Source: Cercis canadensis (Eukaryota > Streptophyta > Magnoliopsida > Fabales > Fabaceae). Taken from it: a stretch of DNA of 64,000 nucleotides. Below are positions 38,420 through 50,116 of this stretch, one piece after another. Location: positions 253,323 to 317,322 of the forward strand of contig QAOA01004016.1 in the NCBI GenBank assembly GCA_003255065.1. Reading direction: 5' to 3'. Both the position numbers and the translations under genes were made by a program. Every line of letters begins with the position of its first letter. The stretch's first letter is position 1. The notes under the pieces were generated by a model, which ran no database searches, was not told the origin of the DNA, and was given only the letters and a program-made list of their open reading frames with translations.

Positions 38420-39919
38420 TCAGGATATTTCTTCTCTCTTTTATTTTACTTGTCCTTATCTGCTTGATGTTAATTGTCATATGTTGCTACTTTTTTTGAA
38501 GTTTTTACATTGAGGACAATGTAAAATTTAAGTGTGGGGGAGGGATTTTTGTATAGTTCAGTTGCTTTATTGTTTTGCTGTTTAGTTGATTAATTTTCTG
38601 TTTACTTTACTATTTCTATTAATTTTCTGTTTCTGTTTTAATTTTCTGTTTTGTGTCACTTTGCTGTTTTTTGTTTTTTGTTGTCATTTTTCTGTTTTAG
38701 TTACCTTCCAATGATGTTTTAGGATGTGAAATTTATGAAGTTGTAAGTTGAAGCAATTGCGATTCAAGGTTCATAGCATGATCGAATATTTTGTTATCCT
38801 TCCTTAATTTTACATGCTTGGTTTTGGATGTTGGATTAGTGATTAAAGTTTGATAGATGCATGTCTTGTGAGATTTTGAGCCTTTTAATGGATAGATTTA
38901 GCATTTGTGTCATTCTTTTCTTTCTAGTGTGATTTTCACTCATGGATTTTGATCACTCTAGAACTTGCTTTGATTCTTTTTAAAGCTGCATTTTCACTTG
39001 CATACATGAACATGATTGAGGCATTCTTTCTTGATTTAGCTACTTTGCCAAATAGCTAACCTTGTATTATTTTCCTTTGATTACCCCCTTGAGCCTATTT
39101 GCATATCTTTGGTCTTAGCTCATTATGTGCCTATGTGGAAAACCATGTTGTTACCTTACCTTAGGGAATGGGAGAGCATTGGTTCATTGTATTGGAGGAG
39201 CTCTTATGCTTGTGGGTAATTAATAATGCAAGTGTGAAGGTTGTGAAATTTATAGTGCAATGTGCAAAGTGAGATGTGAAAGAAAGAAAGAAAAAAAAAA
39301 AAGAGCCAATTGGTTCATTAAAAAAAAAGAATCAGAATTGTGAAAAAGGAAAGGAAAAAGAAAAGGAAGGAATATGTGAAAAGAAAAGAGAGTATGTTTT
39401 ACATGTTTAGAAATTGGGAAAAGTTTTATGCTTATTAATTGAATTCCTCCCCAATGCTCTTTTATTCTCTTAGGGTACTTAGCTTGTCATATCCATATTA
39501 TTCCTACTTTTTACCTTGACCCTATTACAACCTTGAATAAAGTCCTCTTGATTTGTGTATGCATTTGTTTGAGTAGTGGAAAAGTAGAAGATAAGCAAGC
39601 CTATGGTAGTGCATTTCTTCATGAGTTTGATTGAGTGAAATACTTACTTTATAAACACTTGAGAGATTAAAAGTATATATTGTGAGAGAATCTATCATTC
39701 TTGACTCATGTTTTTCAATTGAAGTTACCTTAATTGTTGATTTTGGATGTGAACAAATTTTATTTCATGAATGCTATGACTTTCTTGAATTTTTAAGTGC
39801 TTTTCTTGTTTTTGAACTTATGCAATTCTTGAATATCATTGGGAATTTTTGAGTTAGTTTGTTTGTTTTTCCTCGTTTCTTAGTTTTGGAATTCTAGTTT
39901 GCCCGAGCATGCAAAAGCT
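38420..39919 (+). other. Long 3' untranslated region of element 1
   Basis: About 1.5 kb follows pol with no frame resembling an envelope-like protein, which many Athila elements carry here. Purine-rich simple sequence lies at 39,280-39,380. An internal polypurine-like motif is annotated separately. Confidence 0.8.
38530..38546 (+). promoter_or_regulatory. Internal polypurine-like motif after pol (element 1)
   Basis: AAGTGTGGGGGAGGGAT shares its first 12 bases with the terminal tract at 39,920 and is preceded by 'cattgaggacaatgtaaaa'. The same block follows pol in element 3 (62,734-62,749) and, mutated, in element 2 (about 41,995-42,011). A second plus-strand priming site is possible; this is inference. 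Confidence 0.6.
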
Positions 39920-39934
39920 AAGTGTGGGGGAATT
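39920..39934 (+). promoter_or_regulatory. Polypurine tract of element 1
   Basis: AAGTGTGGGGGAATT immediately precedes the 3' LTR start at 39,935. It is identical to the tract of element 2. Confidence 0.88.
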
Positions 39935-41352
39935 TGATGAACACACTTTTTATACAGTAGTTAACCCTCATATTTAGCTTCTTAAACCTCTTTTGGGCCT
40001 ATTTGATGGGGTTTGGGTCTCATTTCATGAGTTTGGATCCAATTGTGCCTAATTGCATTTTTCAGCAATACTGGGTATTTTATGCTGTCTTTGTGTTTCA
40101 TACATATCTTTAGTTCTAGATGTCTAGAAATTTCAAGTCATACCTTGTAGAAAATATGAGAGAATTATATACAACTTTCATTCAGGGCTCCAAAGCCAAT
40201 TCGGAAGTCCAAAAAGTTATATGCAGCCTGGAAGCCAAAGAAGAGATGCTGTCTCAGGATCCTGACCTGCATGCAATGTTTGGAACATAAATTGATCTGT
40301 AGGTGTCTTATGGACTTGAAACTAGTCCCATTGGAGAGATAAGACGTAGAGCTTCAATTGTTATGAAGACCGGTTTACCAAATTGTATAGTTTAGATAGT
40401 ATTATTTCCTGTCAAAGTTGGCTGATGGTTCCAGAGACTTGTTGACACTTAAATGGGCCTAACTTCTTCATTACAAGTCCAATTGAGCCCAAACCAAAGG
40501 CCAACGAAAGCTGAGGCCCATGGGAATAAGTGTGACCTAAGGGCAATTTGGGTGTGCATGTATTTTTGGAGGCTTATATGCTAGAAGGAGGCAGCCGAAA
40601 TTCATTAGGATATTTTAGACAGCTTTTCTTGTTTTCTTAGTCTTCAAGTTTTCTCTCTAAATATTTTTGTAAACTTGGTTCCTCTTGTTCATGGAGAGCT
40701 GAATACTCAAATCAATCCAGGTTTTGGTTGTTCTGATTATTGATTCTGAGATTATGCTTTGATTGTTATTCATTTAGTGGTTAATCTACTTCTTTGCTTC
40801 CTCTGAAATATTCTGTTTGAATTGCTTAAATTCGGATTTGGATTTTCATGTGTTGATTGCTTAATTACATGTGATAAAAGAGGAAATTAAAGGTTAATTA
40901 ATGTTTCTAAGCTTTTGGACGGATTAATTACCCTTGGCTGGATTTTGGACTTAGGTTAAACTGGATTTGAATGAGTGCTTAATTCATTTAGTCTGAGTTG
41001 ATCCGAATTCTGGTTGCTTAACCAGTGGATATCCATAGAGTACTGAGAGGCTTCTTGATGTGTTCTAAGGCCAAGAACTAGGTTAATAATTGGATGGATT
41101 CTTTGAAATCAAGGATGGATTAAAATCAGAATCAGTTAGACTTAGATTGGTAATTTTCCTTAAGGTTTACCACTTTTAATCATTGTCTATTGATCACTTA
41201 TACAAACAAAACCCCCTGTTTAATTAACTCCTTAATTGGATTTCCTAACTAGATTAATCATTTGGTTCGACTTGGTGTTGCCTTATGCTACAAGTAGCTT
41301 CAGTAAACCGACTATAAATTTTACTAATTTGAGGAGCCTCGGCAGCTCATCA
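39935..41352 (+). mobile_element. 3' LTR of element 1 (family A)
   Basis: A 1,418-bp LTR from TGATGAACACAC to GCAGCTCATCA, followed by the target duplication CTCCT. It is colinear with the 5' LTR at 30,822-32,240, with scattered, mostly transition differences. Confidence 0.95.
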
Positions 41353-41357
41353 CTCCT

Positions 41358-42127
41358 CCAAGACAATGAACCAATGCTCTCCCATTCCCTAAGGTAAGGT
41401 AACAACATGGTTTTTCACATAGGTACATCAAAATGAGCTAAGACCAAAGATAGGCAAATAGGCTTAAGGAGGGTAATCAAAGGAAAATAATACAAGGTTG
41501 GCTATTTGGCAAAGTAGCTAAATCAAGAAAGATTGCCTCAATCATGTTCATGTATGCAAGTGAAAATGCAGCTTTAAAAAGAATCAAAGCAAGTTCTAGA
41601 GTGATCAAAATCCATGAGTGAAAATCACATAGAAAGAAAAGAATGACACAAATGCTAAATCCATACAATAAAAGGCTCAAAATCTCACAAGGCATGCATC
41701 TATCAAACTTTAATCACTAATCCAACATCCAAAACCAAGCATGTAAAATTAAGGATGGAAAACAAGTTATTCAATCATACTATGAACCTTGAAATGTAAT
41801 TACTTCAAACTTACAGCTTTACAAATTCTAAAACATCATTGGAAGGCAATTAAAACAGAAAAAAAAAACAGCAAGAACAACAAACAGAAAACAACAAAGT
41901 GACACAAAACAGAAAATTAAAACAGAAATAGTAAAGTAAACAGAAAATTAATCAACTAAACAACAAAACAATAAAGCAACTAAACTATACAGAAATCTCT
42001 CCTCTACACTTAGATTTTACATTGTCCTTAATGTAAAAACTTCAAAAAGTAGTAACATATGACAATTAACATCAAGCAGCTAAGGACAAGTGAAATAAAA
42101 GAGAGAAGAAATATCCTGATCAGGTGA
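41358..42127 (-). other. 3' untranslated region of element 2, inner part
   Basis: This matches the reverse complement of 38,420-39,203. It is non-coding. The internal polypurine-like motif is present but mutated near 41,995-42,011. Confidence 0.85.
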
Positions 42128-43495
42128 GGTAGATTGCATCGTGCAAGTGGACCTCCTCCACTATATCCGCTTTAGCTCCCTCATAGAATGGCTTGAGGCG
42201 ATGCCCATTCACTTTGAAAGCCTTGCCGGTGGACTCACTCGCTATCTCGACTGCACCATAAGGAAAAACCTTGGTGACAACAAACGGACCAAGCTACCGA
42301 GAGCGGAGCTTGCCGGGCATGAGCTTTAGGCAGGAGTTATACAGGAGAACTTTCTGTCCAATAGAGAACTCTTTCCTCAGCACCATGTTATCATGAAACC
42401 TCTTGGTCTTTTCCTTGTAGATGCAGGAGCTCTCATAAGCATCCAAACGAAGCTCCTCAAGCTCTTGGAGGTGAAGCTTTCTTTGGGATCAGGCTTGGCT
42501 CAAATCAAGGTTGCACTGCTTGACCGCCCAATAAGCCTTGTGCTCAAGCTCCACTGGAAGGTGGCATGCTTAGCCAAAAACTATCCGATAGGGAGACATC
42601 CCAATAGGTGTCTTGAAAGCAGTCCGATATGTGCATAGAGCATCCTCAAGTGGCAAACTCCAGTCCTTCCTATTAGGTTGGACAGTCTTCTCCAAGATAT
42701 GCTTGATCTCCCTGTTGGAGACTTCAGCTTGCCCATTGGTCTGAGGGTGGTAAGGGGTAGAAACCTTATGCATGACTCCATATTTCTTCATTAAAGCCGC
42801 CATGCTCCGATTGCAGAAATGTGAACCTTGATCGTTGATGATGACCCTAGGAATGCCAAATCTGCAGAAAATGTTTGATCTAACAAAATCCATAACAACT
42901 TTAGAATCATCAGTACGAGTGGCTTTCGCCTCCACCCACTTAGACACATAATCAACAACGAGTAAGATGTAAACAAAATCGAAAGAAACAGGAAAAGGCC
43001 CCATCAAGTTAATACCCTAGGCATAAAAAATCTCACAAAATAGCAAAGGCTGCTGGGGCATCTCATGCCTATTGGAAATATTCCCAGTTCTCTGACATTC
43101 TTCACAAGATTTACAAAATATGTGTGCATCCCTAAATAAAGTGACCCAATACAATCCAGAGTCTAAGACTTTCCTAGCCGTACGTTGAGGACCAAAATGT
43201 CCACCACATGCAAAGGTATGGCAAAAGCTAAGAACAGACTGAAACTCATTATCAGGCACACATCTCTTAATGATTTGATTACTGCAAAACTTCCAAAGAT
43301 AGGGATCATCCCACACATAATATTTTGTCTCACTCTTTAACTTGTCTAGTTGTGCACGTGTGAGGTGTGAGGGCAAAGCATGGGCAACTAAATAATTCAC
43401 AAGATCTGCATACCATGGAAACTCACCATGCAGCCCTAACAGCTGCTAGTCAGGAAAGGAATCCTGAATGGGCAGTAGATTAGGATCTCGCTCGA
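42128..43495 (-). pseudogene. Integrase of element 2
   Basis: The minus-strand segment 43,400-43,017 has an intact zinc-binding module (CHTFACGGHFGPQRTARK, then CKSCEECQ). A TAG then replaces TGG. The core continues at 43,007-42,570, but the first catalytic Asp is changed: the family reads GIDFMGPF and this copy GINLMGPF. The second Asp (INDQGSHF) and the Glu ([10 protein letters not shown]) are intact. A stop follows VFG near 42,570, and the C-terminal region runs to about 42,128 in broken frames. The Asp to Asn change should inactivate it. Confidence 0.9.
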
Positions 43496-44954
43496 TGCGG
43501 CTCAGGTGGTCAGCAACCAGGTTTTCTGCTCCACTTTTGTCTCGGATCTCCACATCAAACTCTTGGAGCAGCAACATCCACCTAATCAGTCATGGCTTGG
43601 CATCCGGTTTCTTCAAAAGATACTTTAGAGCTGTATGATCTGAAAATACCACAACCTTAGAATCTATCAAATAAGACGTGAACTTATCTAATGCAAAAAC
43701 AATAGATAAAAGTTTTTTTTCGGTAGTTGTGTAGTTTGCTTGAGCAGCATCTAGAGTTCTTGAAGCATAGTAAACCACATGGGAAACTTTGGCCACTCGC
43801 TGCGCTAAGACAGCTCCCAAGGCATAGTTCGAAGCGTTACACATCAGCTCGAACGGGAGTGTCCAATCAGGTGACTGAATGACAGAAGTATTGGTTAGAG
43901 CTAGCTTCAGGCGGTTGAAAGCTTCCTTGCACTTCTGATCAAACAGAAACTCCACATCTTTCTGCAGAAGGCTGGACAGCGGAATGGCTATCTTGCTAAA
44001 GTCTCTGATAAAGTGTCGGTAAAAACCTGCATGTCCAAGAAATGACCGAACTTCCCGCATGCTTGTGGGGTAAGATAAAGCAGTAATGACATCAATTTTA
44101 GCAGGATCTACCTCAACTCCCTTCCTAGACACTACATGGCCTAAAACTATACCCTGCTCTACCATGAAATGACATTTTTCAAAATTTAAAACAAGGTTAG
44201 TTTCAATGCAGCGATGCAGCACTCTAGCTAGGCTATTCAGACATGCATCAAAAGAAGAACCATAGACAATAAAATCGTCCATAAACACCTCCATACACTC
44301 CTTTAAAAAGTCAGAGAATATACTCACCATGCACCGCTAGAAGGTACCAGGGGCGTTGCAAAGGCCGAAAGGCATCCGCCGGTAAGCAAACATGCCAAAG
44401 GGACATGTAAAAGTGGTCTTCTCTTGATCCTCCGGTGCAATATGAATCTGGAAGTATCCAGTGTAGCCATCCAGGAAGGAATAATGCGATTTCCTAGCTA
44501 ACCGCTCTAGCATTTGATCGATGAACGGCAGGGGGTAATGATCCTTCATGGTGGCTTGATTTAGCCTCCTATAATCGATGCAGACTCGCCAGCTGTTTTG
44601 CACTTGGGTAGGTAGCAGCTTGTTCTTCTGGTTTGCCACCACAGTAACCCCGGATTTCTTTGGGACGACCTGCACTAGGCTTACCCAAGTGCTGCCAAAT
44701 ATAGGGTAAATGATGTCAGCTTGCAGAAGCTTGGTCACCTCTTTCTTTATCATGTCCAAAATGAGAGGGTTTAATCGCCTCTGGGGTTGCCTCACTGGTT
44801 TAGCTCCATCTTTAAGTAATATGTGATGCATGCATGTAGACGGACTAATGCCAGGAATATATGCTAACGTCCAGCCAATAGCTTGCTTGTGCTCTCTCAA
44901 GATCAGTAGCAGTCTCTCTTCTTGTTTAGGAAGCAGGTTATTAGCCACAATCAC
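43496..44954 (-). pseudogene. Reverse transcriptase and RNase H of element 2
   Basis: The minus-strand segments 44,954-44,337 and 44,330-43,590 are one frame separated by a single TAG where a CAG is expected (FQRCMV becomes F-stop-RCMV). The first holds [10 protein letters not shown] and [12 protein letters not shown]; the second holds FMDDFIVYGSS. RNase H keeps the region missing in element 1 (NYALGAVLAQRVAKV), the TTTEKKLLSIVFALDKF segment and [10 protein letters not shown]. The first RNase H Asp reads CNAS instead of CDAS. A TGA replaces CGA after 'KKPDAKP' at 43,590. This is the best-preserved polymerase in the window. Confidence 0.92.
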
Positions 44955-45096
44955 AGGACTGTAGATGCCAAATACACATACTTTAGATGCTTAGGCAGAG
45001 GCTTCAACTCTAACTTGGGTGGCTGCACTACGGAGGGCAATAATCTAGGTGGCTGAATTCCAATCTCTGCAGACTGAATCTCCTCATAAACAACAG

Positions 45097-46338
45097 TTAC
45101 TGCCAGCTCTGGGAACCAGAGTCATCATCAAGTAAGAAGGTGGAGATCTCAGCACAAATATCACAGACAGAATCACCGTCACAATCAGTACAAGATTGGC
45201 ACTGAACAGAATCATCAAAACCAGCCAAATCAAGTAAATCAGCACACAAATGACGGTAGACATCCTCAACCAAATCATCAATCACATCAATGTGAAAAAC
45301 AGAATGGTCATCCATGGGATGCTTCATAGCATCAAAAATATTGAACTGCACAACAGAATCACCAAACTCCATGGATAGAGTTCCCGCATACACATCAATC
45401 TTGGTCCGTGTTGTCTTGAGGAATGGTCTGCCCAGAATGAGTGGAGCCTTGCTAGATTGTGACTGTCCCTCCATCCCCAGAATGTAAAAATCAGTAGGGA
45501 AGATCAACTCATCAACTCTGACCAACACATCTTCAATCAATCCAGCTGGATATGTACTACTCCTGTTGGCTAACTGAATCACAACTCTTGTGGCACTCAA
45601 GGGTCCAAGCTCGAGGGAACTAAAAACAGACATAGGCATGACATTTATAAAAGCACCTAGATCTAGCATGGCATGCTCAGACTTGGAATTGCCTATAACA
45701 CATGGAATTGTGAAAGTTCCTGGATCCTTGCATTTCTGGGGCAGAGGCTGAATAAGGGTGGAGACATTTTGACTCATGTTGATTCTCTCATTACCCTTCA
45801 GCCGCCTCCTCTGGGTGCATAATTCCTTGAGAAATTTGGCATATTTAGGAATTTGCTTGATAGCATCCAGCAATAGAATGTTAACTTCCACTTTCCTGAA
45901 AGTCTCCAGAAGCTCTCTATCCTTCTCAGCCTCATTTATCTTCTTGGACTGAGTGGCTCTTTGTGGAAAAAGAAGAGCTACTGCAGGTGGCTTGCTCTCA
46001 GGTGCAAGGGTGATTGGCTCAGAAACTGCTTTCTCTGCCGGTTGGGGCTCGCTTGCAGGTTGAGGCTCTGCTAGGACTTGCAAGGATTTTCCAGACCTCA
46101 GCGTGATAGCACTCATATTCTTCCCACTTGGATTGGGAATTTTCTGTGAAGGAAGTTGGTCAGAACCCTTGGACTGCAACTGACTCACTGATGATGCCAA
46201 TTGCCCAATCTGAGTTTCCAAATTCTGCATGGTGGACTCTGCCCTCTGTTGGAACTGAATGTTACTAGTGCTCATCTGCTTCACCAAATCTTCTAATGAA
46301 AGCTCAGGTTTGGATGTTGACGGGTCGGCTAGTCGCAT
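45097..46338 (-). pseudogene. Gag C-terminus and protease of element 2 (413-codon open frame)
   Basis: This is the longest uninterrupted coding frame in the window, on the minus strand. It begins within gag (KPELSLEDLVKQMSTSNIQF; GQLASSVSQLQ; AITLRSGKSL) and passes FLKELCTQRRRLKGNERI. It includes the protease motif LDLGAFINVMP, where other copies have LDLGASINVMP, and continues with LILGRPFLKTTRTKID and FGDSVVQFNIFDAMKHPMD. A Cys-rich stretch follows (CQSCTDCDGDSVCDICAE). It ends before the reverse transcriptase in a region of small deletions (44,955-45,096). The apparent ATG at 46,338 is internal to gag, not a true start. Confidence 0.9.
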
Positions 46339-47681
46339 AGGCTGTTGCTGGAATGGTGGCCTGTTTGGTTGAAACTGGCTCTGCCTAGCTGGTTGAAATT
46401 GGTTCTATTGTTGGAATAGTTTCCTATACTACTGCTGTGGCTATTGTTAGGCTGACTGTTGTTGTGGTGCTGCAGCATTGCCATATCTAAAATTTGGATG
46501 ATCTCTCCAACCAGGGTTATAAGTGTTGGAGTATGGATCATATCTAGGCTGCTGTTGTGGTTGGTATTGGGGTGTACCAGGAAAAACACTTGCTGCAGCT
46601 ACAGAGGGATCCTGAAATCAATAATCACCATCTTGAAGTGTGGGGCATGTATCTGTGGGATGAGATGGACAAGAACAAATGCCACACAAGCTTGCAGGTT
46701 GAGGTGTAGATACTTGTTATCCCACTGCCAACTGTCTCACCAAGGAGGTCAATTCATCAAGTATGTGCTCCATTCTTTGTTTGTAAGCAAGTGATACACA
46801 AACTTCATTGACTCCCCTAGTGGAAGGAATCATCCTAACACCAAACTGCTGGGAATTTTCAGCCATATTACAAATCAAAGCTCTAACAGCAGCTGGTGTT
46901 TTATCTACTAATGCTCCTTCAATAGCAGAATCAATGTTACTCCTGTACGAAGGTGACAAGCCCTCATAGAAGTATTGTATCAAAAGCTGATCACTTATCT
47001 GATGATGAAGGCAGCTTGAGCACAGCTTGGTGAATCTTTCCCAGTATTCATGCAGTGTCTCCCCTGGCAATTGCCGTATGCCACAAATGTCTTTTCTAAT
47101 TACAGCAGTTCTTGATGCAGGGAAGAACTTTGCCAAGAATAGTTTCTTCATGTCATTCCAATTTCTAACGAACCTTGTGACAAGTAAAAGAGCCAATCCT
47201 TAGTTGCATTAGCAAGGGAGAAAGGGAATGCTCTCAACTTGATATGCTCTTCAGAGATTCCTTGTGGCCTCATTGTGGAATAAACCACATGAAATTCCTT
47301 TAGATGTTTATGAGGATATTCACCTGCAAGACCATGAAACTTTGGCAGCAAGTGTATCAATCCAGACTTCACTTCAAAAGCAGTATCAATTTCAGGATAT
47401 TGGATCCCTAAAGGTTGATAAGCAACATTAAGGGTAACCAATTCCTTAAGAGTTCTATCTGTAGCTTGCATATTATTATTATTATTTCCAGCCCTGTTAG
47501 CATTATTAGCTTTATTAGCATTATCAACAGGATCAGCAACAAGAATAACAACAGGAGGTCTATTTTCAGCCATGGTCGGTTCTATATTATCAGCTGCTTT
47601 ATGTGCTCTAGCAAGTGTATGCAAGGTTCTCTCTATTTTAGGGTCTACTTCAAGTAATTCAAAAGGAGAAGACCTAGTCAT
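46339..47681 (-). pseudogene. Gag of element 2
   Basis: Gag starts at ATG 47,681 on the minus strand (MTRSSPFELLEVDPKIERTL) and is open for 177 codons to 47,148, through a low-complexity N/A-rich stretch, LGIQYPEIDTAF and HLLPKFHGLAGE. A small deletion near 47,165 shifts the frame. The core continues at 47,196-46,717: FLAKFFPASRTAVIRKDICG, LHEYWERFTKLCSS, LIQYFYEGLSP, and TSLVRQLAVG before a stop. The zinc knuckle (CGIC...H...C) and the Q-rich tail lie between 46,716 and 46,339 in broken frames. Confidence 0.88.
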
Positions 47682-48342
47682 ACACCATGTATATCAGTGG
47701 CTAAATGCCTAAACACACCACAATACACGAAAACACACAACAATGACAGAAATTGACTAAAACAGAAACACACCAAAAGCACAAAACAAAGGCGAAAACA
47801 CACCAAAATAACATTAGAAAAGGTATCTAAACATTTTTAAAATTTTTTCTACTACCACAACATGAAAGCTAGATGAAAATGGAACTCAAAAATCAAATAA
47901 AAAAATCTTTAAAAAATGGAAAAGTGATCAAAACAGTGGAATTTGGCGTAAAAACGTAGACCTCATGGCATTAACTATGACTATTGATTGTTGGCCCGTT
48001 TTCCTTCAACTGACCAAGTTTCAGGTCAATCGGAGCACAAAATTTTAGCCAGAACAGTACACACAAAAATCACTAAATCAAGCCAAAATTAAGGGAAAAC
48101 AAGGGGGAAATGATCCAAATCACCAAAATTCACACAATGACAACCTAAAACATCTAAGGAAACCACAAAGCAAGAAAAACTGTGGCCACAGGTCTCACAC
48201 AGAATAGAAAATTCACCAAAAAGTAATGGAAAAATGGCCTAAACCGTAAAAATAACACAAACACACACACAAGCAGGGTGAATCAGGGGGAATTTAAAAG
48301 TCAGTTTCACTACTAATAATATTGATTTAAAACTAGAATAAT
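47682..48342 (-). other. Untranslated leader of element 2
   Basis: About 660 bp between gag and the primer-binding site, matching the reverse complement of the leader of element 1. No conserved frame is seen. Confidence 0.8.
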
Positions 48343-48359
48343 CCCCGGCAACGGCGACA
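48343..48359 (-). promoter_or_regulatory. Primer-binding site of element 2 (tRNA-Asp type, one mismatch)
   Basis: On the minus strand TGTCGCCGTTGCCGGGG, one base different from the tRNA-Asp complement (TGGCGCC...). It lies 5 bp from the LTR. Confidence 0.85.
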
Positions 48360-48364
48360 AAATT

Positions 48365-49784
48365 TGATAAGCTGCCGACGCTCTCCAAATTAATGATTTT
48401 TATAGTCGGTTTACCAAAGCTACTTGTAGCATAAGGCAACACGAAGTCGAACCAAAGGATTACTCTAGTTAGTGAATCAGATTTAGGAACATATAAACAG
48501 GGGGGTTTGTTTTGTTGAGGTGATTAATAGAAATTAATTAGAAGTGGTAAACCTTAAGGAAAACAACCAATCCAAGTCTAACTGATTCTGATTTTAATCC
48601 ATCCTTGATTTCCAAGAATCCATTCAATTATTAACCTAGTTCTTGGCCTTATAACATATCAAGAAGCCTCTCAGTCCTCTATGGATATCCACTGGTTAAG
48701 CAACCAGAATTCAGATAAACTAAGACTAAATGAATTAAGCACTCATTCAAATCCAGTTTAACCTAAGTCCAGAATCCAGCCAAGGGTAATTAATCCGTCC
48801 AAAAGCTTAGAAACATTAATTAACCTTTAATTTCCTCTTTTATCACATGTAATTAAGCAATCAACATATGAAAATCCAAATCCGAATTTAAGCAATTCAA
48901 ACAGAATATTTCAGAGGAAGCAAAGAAGTAGATTAACCACTAAATGAATAACAATCAAAGCATAATCTCAGAATCAATAATCAGAACAGCCAAAACCTGG
49001 ATTGATTTGAGTATTCAGCCTTCCATGAACAAGAGAAACAAAGTTTACAAAATATCTAGAGAGAAAACTTAGAAACTAAGAAAACAAGAAAAGTTGTCTA
49101 CAAAATATCCTCATGAATTTCGGCTGCCTCCTTATGAGCATATAAGCCTCCAAAAATACATGCACACCCAAATTTCCCTTAGGTCACACTTATTCCCATG
49201 GGCCTTAGCTTTTATTGGGCTTTGGTTTGGGCTCAATTGGACTTGTAATGAAGAAGTTAGGCCCATTTAAGTGCTAACAGGTCTCTGGAACCATCAGCCA
49301 ACTTTGACAGGAAATAAGACCATCTAAACTATACAATTTGGTGAACCAGTATGCATAAAAATTGAACCTCTGTGTCTTACCTTTCCAATGGGACCCGTTT
49401 CAAGTCCATACTACACATACAGCTCAAGTTATGGTCCAAACACTGCATGCGGGTCAGGATCCTGCGACAGCATCTCTTCTCTGGTTTCCAGGCTGCATAT
49501 GACCTTCTGGACATCCGAATTGGCTTTGGAGACCTGAATAAAAGTTGTAGATAATTCTCTCAGCTTTCCTACAAGGTATGACCCGAAATTTTTAGACATT
49601 CAGAACTAAATATAGGCATGAAACACAGAGACAGCATAAAATGCCCAGTGTTGCTGAAAAATACAATTAGGCACAATTGGATCCAAAGTCATGAAATGTG
49701 GCCCAAGCCCACTCAATTCAGCCCAAAAGAGGTTTAAAAGACTAAATATGAGGGTTAACTACTGCATAAAAAGTGTATTCATCA
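48365..49784 (-). mobile_element. 5' LTR of element 2 (family A)
   Basis: A 1,420-bp LTR; in plus-strand order it starts TGATAAGCTGCCG and ends TATTCATCA, followed by the target duplication GAGGT. It is colinear with the split LTR at 27,376-30,082. Confidence 0.94.
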
Positions 49785-50116
49785 GAGGTCGAAAGGGGAG
49801 GGTGAGGCCGTGAGGGTTTCAATTTCAAAGGGTGAAATGATGCCATTTCAATAGAAAAGAAAAGAAAAAGCATATTGTGAATCAAACTTGTAAGCTTTGA
49901 ACTTTTATTGAAAACTGGTACCGGCTCACCAATTTTACCGGTTCGTACTAGTTTTTATCGGTTTAACCGCCTCACCGTCTTTACCCTTTGAATCGAACCA
50001 TTTTTTTAAACCGGGTACCGGTCCAACCGGTTGAACCAGCCAGTCTGGTCCAGTTTTTAAAACCTTGGTCCAAACCCTTTTGCTCATTTTCAATAGATTA
50101 GATTCCTTGGCATTTT
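49785..50116. other. Low-copy DNA with an ACCGGTT-rich palindromic block
   Basis: The first 45 bases continue the GA-rich DNA left of 27,376. Between about 49,917 and 50,065 lie repeated ACCGGTT/GGTACCGG motifs in both orientations ('gggtaccggtccaaccggtt'). Such blocks often mark non-autonomous DNA transposons in plants, but I see no clear terminal inverted repeats. A 27-bp stretch at 49,880-49,906 is repeated directly at 50,531-50,557. Confidence 0.5.

Larger units (their letters stand above)
30822..41352 (+). mobile_element. Athila-like Ty3/gypsy element (element 1), both LTRs, nested in element 2
   Basis: A 10,531-bp plus-strand element flanked by the perfect target duplication CTCCT (30,817-30,821 and 41,353-41,357). 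It is inserted in the 3' untranslated region of element 2, in opposite orientation. Parts: 5' LTR 30,822-32,240; primer site 32,246; leader; gag-pol 32,920-38,419; about 1.5 kb non-coding; polypurine tract 39,920; 3' LTR 39,935-41,352. By eye the first 210 bases of the two LTRs differ at about 17 positions, so the insertion is not recent. Gag-pol has many stops, an RNase H deletion and an integrase active-site change, so the copy is non-autonomous. Confidence 0.96.
27376..49784 (-). mobile_element. Athila-like Ty3/gypsy element (element 2), both LTRs, with two nested insertions
   Basis: This minus-strand element is flanked by the perfect target duplication GAGGT (27,371-27,375 and 49,785-49,789). 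Removing the nested plus-strand element (30,822-41,352 plus its duplication) and a solo LTR (28,468-29,750 plus its duplication) leaves about 10.6 kb, with LTRs of about 1,419 and 1,420 bp. Order on the minus strand: 5' LTR, primer-binding site, leader, gag, protease, reverse transcriptase, RNase H, integrase, long 3' untranslated region, polypurine tract, 3' LTR. There is no envelope-like frame after pol. Gag-pol is broken by several stops and a frameshift. Confidence 0.95.

Noticed and set aside
38420..39919. An envelope-like gene after pol in element 1
   Set aside because: No frame of useful length or with a signal peptide or membrane segment is present on the plus strand, and none is shared with the matching region of element 2.
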